From assembly GCA_003224195.1 (NCBI GenBank), contig QHYP01000026.1, positions 48,652 through 54,157 on the forward strand: 5,506 nt of DNA, in the 5' to 3' direction. Source of the stretch: Acidobacteriota bacterium. GTDB taxonomy: Bacteria > Acidobacteriota > Terriglobia > Acidiferrales > UBA7541. The translations under genes were made by a program, and so were the position numbers. Shown piece by piece: positions 1-5,506 of the stretch (position 1 is the stretch's first letter; the number at the start of each line of letters is the position of its first letter). Below the pieces are notes generated by a model, which searched no databases, was not told the DNA's origin, and saw only the letters and a list, made by a program, of their open reading frames with translations.

Positions 1-45
1 ATCGGCAATCAGGCTGGCTCGGTCATACGGGCTGCTGCGATACAA
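1..45 (-). CDS. rpoC: RNA polymerase beta' subunit, N-terminal fragment (cut by window edge)
   Basis: The first 15 codons of the gene that normally follows rpoB. Beta' supplies the catalytic Mg-binding loop and the clamp of RNA polymerase; none of that is inside the window. Reading from a TTG at 45-43 gives MYRSSPYDRASLIAD, and the frame is open to base 1. This agrees with my recollection of acidobacterial RpoC proteins, which begin with a short Tyr/Phe-Arg-Ser/Pro-Ser-Pro stretch before the conserved core. The TTG is the only start available: there is no ATG, GTG or other TTG in this frame between it and the in-frame stop TGA at 102-100. An AAGGA Shine-Dalgarno sequence (57-53) lies 7 nt upstream. 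A nearby ATG at 26-24 is in another frame and stops after five codons. The identity rests on position after rpoB, the ribosome binding site and remembered similarity, so it is good but not proven. Confidence 0.82.
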   Translation of the reverse strand, partial: MYRSSPYDRASLIAD

Positions 46-195
46 GGTTGTTTCCTTCCCCCCGGCGCCTCGCGGCCCCGGGCTGCGTCCTCGGCGGCAT
101 CACGAACGGATGTCACCGGGACGGCTGAGAACCAAACTGCGAATCACTTCCAAACTGGATGCAATGCCGCCACGCGAAGACCGCCGGCCGCTGGA
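46..195 (-). other. rpoB-rpoC intergenic spacer
   Basis: 150 bp of GC-rich DNA between the rpoB stop and the rpoC start, with no convincing gene. It is presumably transcribed, as rpoB and rpoC are normally co-transcribed. Visible structure is weak: an imperfect hairpin at 71-87 (two 3-bp arms around one mismatch, 3-nt loop), and CGGCCG at 185-190 matching CGGCCG at 201-206, which would pair around the rpoB stop codon. No T-run follows either, so neither is an intrinsic terminator. A 25-codon frame from the ATG at 100 to a stop at 23 lacks a ribosome binding site. No convincing promoter was seen. Confidence 0.6.
53..57 (-). promoter_or_regulatory. Ribosome binding site of rpoC
   Basis: AAGGA on the minus strand inside a purine run (GGGGGGAAGGAAA), 7 nt before the TTG at 45. 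It is the strongest Shine-Dalgarno match in the rpoB-rpoC spacer and decides the non-ATG start of rpoC. Confidence 0.7.
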
Positions 196-4629
<4,434 letters not shown>

Positions 4630-4689
4630 GCTTGCTATACCCCATTCTGTTGACCGCTGCGCGGCCAACATCCCTTATGGGCAGCTTGC

Positions 4690-4714
4690 AAAAAAGGGCG
4701 GAAACACACGGCCC
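4690..4714 (-). terminator. Weak candidate intrinsic terminator/attenuator before rpoB
   Basis: On the minus strand GGGC (4714-4711), an 11-nt loop and GCCC (4699-4696) are followed at once by TTTTTT (4695-4690). The T-run and its position about 60 nt before the rpoB start fit an attenuator, but a 4-bp stem with a long loop is weak. A larger alternative fold with upstream GC-rich arms may be needed. Confidence 0.22.
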
Positions 4715-4745
4715 GTGCCGGCGCGCGGCTTGCCCGTAGCCAGCG

Positions 4746-4763
4746 CGCACACTGCCGTGTGCG
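4746..4763 (-). promoter_or_regulatory. Perfect 7-bp hairpin in rpoB leader
   Basis: CGCACAC, loop GGCA, GTGTGCG on the minus strand. It directly abuts a second hairpin (GTCCC-GCC-GGGAC, 4764-4776), so the two could stack. It is the strongest simple stem-loop in the rplL-rpoB spacer. No T-run follows directly, so it is not a terminator by itself; it could be an RNA processing or pausing element, or chance in GC-rich DNA. Confidence 0.4.
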
Positions 4764-4893
4764 GTCCCGGCGGGACGCTTGGAGTTGTAGTAGTACCCGG
4801 CCTGCAAGTGCGTACTTGGAATCCTCTGGCGCTGCCCTTCCGCCCGGCGAGCCGCGCCCGCGAGAAAAACTTGTTCGATCGGTCCGAAGTAAC

Positions 4894-5277
4894 CTATTTG
4901 ATCTCGACTTTTGCGCCGGCCTCTTCGAACTTTTTCTTGATGGCCGCGGCCTCGTCCTTGTTCACGCCTTCCTTGACCGCCTTCGGCGCGCCATCCACCA
5001 GGTCCTTCGCTTCCTTCAAACCGAGGCTCGTCACCTCGCGGACCGCTTTGATGACGTTGATCTTGTTCGCGCCCACTTCCGTGAGCACGACGGTGAACTC
5101 CGTCTTCTCTTCGGCCTGAGCCGCGCCGCCTGCCGCCGCTCCCCCGCCCGCGACCACTACCGGTGCCGCGGCCGCCGCAGAGACGCCGAAGGTTTCCTCC
5201 ATCTTCTTTACGAGATCGGAGGCTTCGAGCAGCGTCAGCCCCTTGATCTCATCCAGGATCGTGTCCACTTTCGCCAT
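4894..5277 (-). CDS. rplL: 50S ribosomal protein L7/L12
   Basis: Acidic stalk protein of the large ribosomal subunit, present as several dimers bound to the C-terminal helix of L10; its C-terminal domain recruits and stimulates EF-G, EF-Tu, IF2 and RF3. 127 aa (E. coli 121). Residues 1-32 form the helical dimerisation and L10-binding domain (MAKVDTILDEIKGLTLLEAS and following); 33-56 are the flexible Ala/Gly/Val hinge; 57-127 are the globular domain starting EEKTEFTVVL. The factor-binding residues are kept: K72, I76, K77, R80, L87, K91 (E. coli K65, I69, K70, R73, L80, K84). The ATG lies 2 nt after the rplJ stop, so the pair is tightly, probably translationally, coupled; a GGAGAGGAG stretch (5297-5289) inside the rplJ end can serve as ribosome binding site, at a rather long spacing of 11 nt. 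Stop is TAG. Confidence 0.98.
   Translation of the reverse strand: MAKVDTILDEIKGLTLLEASDLVKKMEETFGVSAAAAAPVVVAGGGAAAGGAAQAEEKTEFTVVLTEVGANKINVIKAVREVTSLGLKEAKDLVDGAPKAVKEGVNKDEAAAIKKKFEEAGAKVEIK
5185..5226 (-). repeat. Direct repeat copy within rplL (L12 N-terminal helix)
   Basis: 42 bp encoding EASDLVKKMEETFG of L12 (residues 18-31). It matches 5325-5366 in rplJ at 32 of 42 bases without gaps, including an 11-base identical run (ttctttacgag on the plus strand). The offset is exactly 140 bp. Both copies are read in the matching codon phase of their own gene. Confidence 0.7.
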
Positions 5278-5279
5278 GG

Positions 5280-5506
5280 CTACTTCTTCTCCTCTCCAGA
5301 ATTAGTCGAACTCTCAACAGGGGCTCCGAAGGTCTCTTCCGTTTTCTTTACGAGCTCTCCAGCCTCAAATTTGTTCGCCTTGATTGCCTCGCTCACCGTT
5401 ACCGCCAGGTTGCGCGGCAGCGCATTCAGCGCCATCGCGATGCGCTGCGCTGGAGCGTTCAGCAAGAACATAATCTTACTGATCAGCTCGTCCTTCGACG
5501 GCAGAT
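5280..5506 (-). CDS. rplJ: 50S ribosomal protein L10, C-terminal part (cut by window edge)
   Basis: The last 74 codons plus stop; the frame stays open to the window edge, so the start is outside. L10 anchors L12 dimers on the ribosome and in many bacteria represses its own operon by binding the mRNA leader. Visible protein runs LPSKDELISKIMFLLNAPAQ, then a long helix through ALPRNLAVTVSEAI, which corresponds to the E. coli end (LPTYEEAIARLMATMKEAS and following) and includes the L12-binding helix. After that an extra tail of about 25 residues follows (KFEAGELVKKTEETFG, then APVESSTNSGEEKK). Part of the tail closely resembles L12 itself (see the repeat entry). The M at 5471 is internal, not a start. 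Stop is TAG, 2 nt before rplL. Confidence 0.95.
   Translation of the reverse strand, partial: LPSKDELISKIMFLLNAPAQRIAMALNALPRNLAVTVSEAIKANKFEAGELVKKTEETFGAPVESSTNSGEEKK
5289..5297 (-). promoter_or_regulatory. Likely ribosome binding site of rplL, inside rplJ
   Basis: GGAGAGGAG on the minus strand, within the last codons of rplJ and 11 nt before the rplL ATG. The spacing is longer than usual; the weaker GAAG at 5286-5283 sits closer. High expression of rplL relative to rplJ is expected because several L12 copies bind each L10. Confidence 0.5.
5325..5366 (-). repeat. Direct repeat copy within the rplJ tail
   Basis: 42 bp encoding EAGELVKKTEETFG near the C-terminus of L10. 11 of 14 residues are identical to L12 residues 18-31 encoded downstream; the differences are S/G, D/E and M/T, each from one to three base changes. 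Origin by partial duplication of rplL is inferred. Confidence 0.7.

Larger units (their letters stand above)
4630..4893 (-). promoter_or_regulatory. Structured rplL-rpoB spacer, candidate attenuator region
   Basis: 264 bp between the rplL stop and the chosen rpoB start, with no convincing gene. On the transcribed (minus) strand it can form a row of short perfect hairpins: 4805-4818 (5 bp, 4-nt loop), 4764-4776 (5 bp, 3-nt loop), 4746-4763 (7 bp, GGCA loop), 4709-4720 (4 bp, 4-nt loop), followed by a T6 run at 4695-4690. In E. coli a partial terminator sits between rplL and rpoB and lowers polymerase output relative to ribosomal protein; position and content suggest the same role here, by inference only. 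I found no convincing -35/-10 pair. Confidence 0.4.

Noticed and set aside
23..100. A 25-codon minus-strand frame from ATG at 100, overlapping the rpoC start.
   Set aside because: No Shine-Dalgarno sequence, low-complexity Arg/Pro/Gly content, and no similarity I recognise.
4864..4893. Possible terminator just after rplL: TTCG/CGAA arms followed by TTTTT on the minus strand.
   Set aside because: The stem is only 4 bp and AT-containing, several bases separate it from the T-run, and rpoB lies downstream in the same operon.
5280..5471. Treating the 63-codon frame starting at 5471 as a separate small gene.
   Set aside because: The frame continues upstream to the window edge with L10-like sequence (LPSKDELISKI), so the Met is internal to rplJ.

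Overview
The window is a piece of the conserved ribosomal-protein/RNA-polymerase operon, read entirely on the minus strand. In transcription order (high to low coordinates) it holds: the 3' end of rplJ (ribosomal protein L10, cut by the window edge), complete rplL (L7/L12), a 264-bp spacer, complete rpoB (RNA polymerase beta subunit), a 150-bp spacer, and the first 15 codons of rpoC (beta'). There is no sign of mobile DNA, CRISPR, tRNA or rRNA.

The organism is a GC-rich bacterium, most likely of the Acidobacteriota. The main clue is RpoB: it carries an eight-cysteine, double zinc-ribbon insertion near the N-terminus and further insertions that I associate from memory with acidobacterial beta subunits. 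This placement is recalled, not searched; the order or genus cannot be fixed from the window.

Layout: 5280-5506 rplJ C-terminal part; 4894-5277 rplL, starting 2 nt after the rplJ stop; 4630-4893 a structured untranslated spacer with several short hairpins and a T6 run on the transcribed strand, in the place where an rplL-rpoB attenuator lies in E. coli; 196-4629 rpoB; 46-195 spacer; 1-45 start of rpoC, with a TTG initiation codon behind a good Shine-Dalgarno sequence. The genes cooperate in the usual way: L10 and L12 form the ribosomal stalk that recruits translation GTPases, while beta and beta' form the catalytic core of RNA polymerase, so one transcript links ribosome and polymerase production.

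This is mainly a housekeeping region and I found no new multi-gene system. The most unusual observation is that the tail of L10 contains a diverged copy (11 of 14 residues, 32 of 42 bases) of the N-terminal-domain helix of L12 encoded 140 bp downstream. Other points worth a look are the RpoB zinc-ribbon insertion, two further lineage-type insertions in RpoB, the possible attenuator before rpoB, and the TTG start of rpoC.
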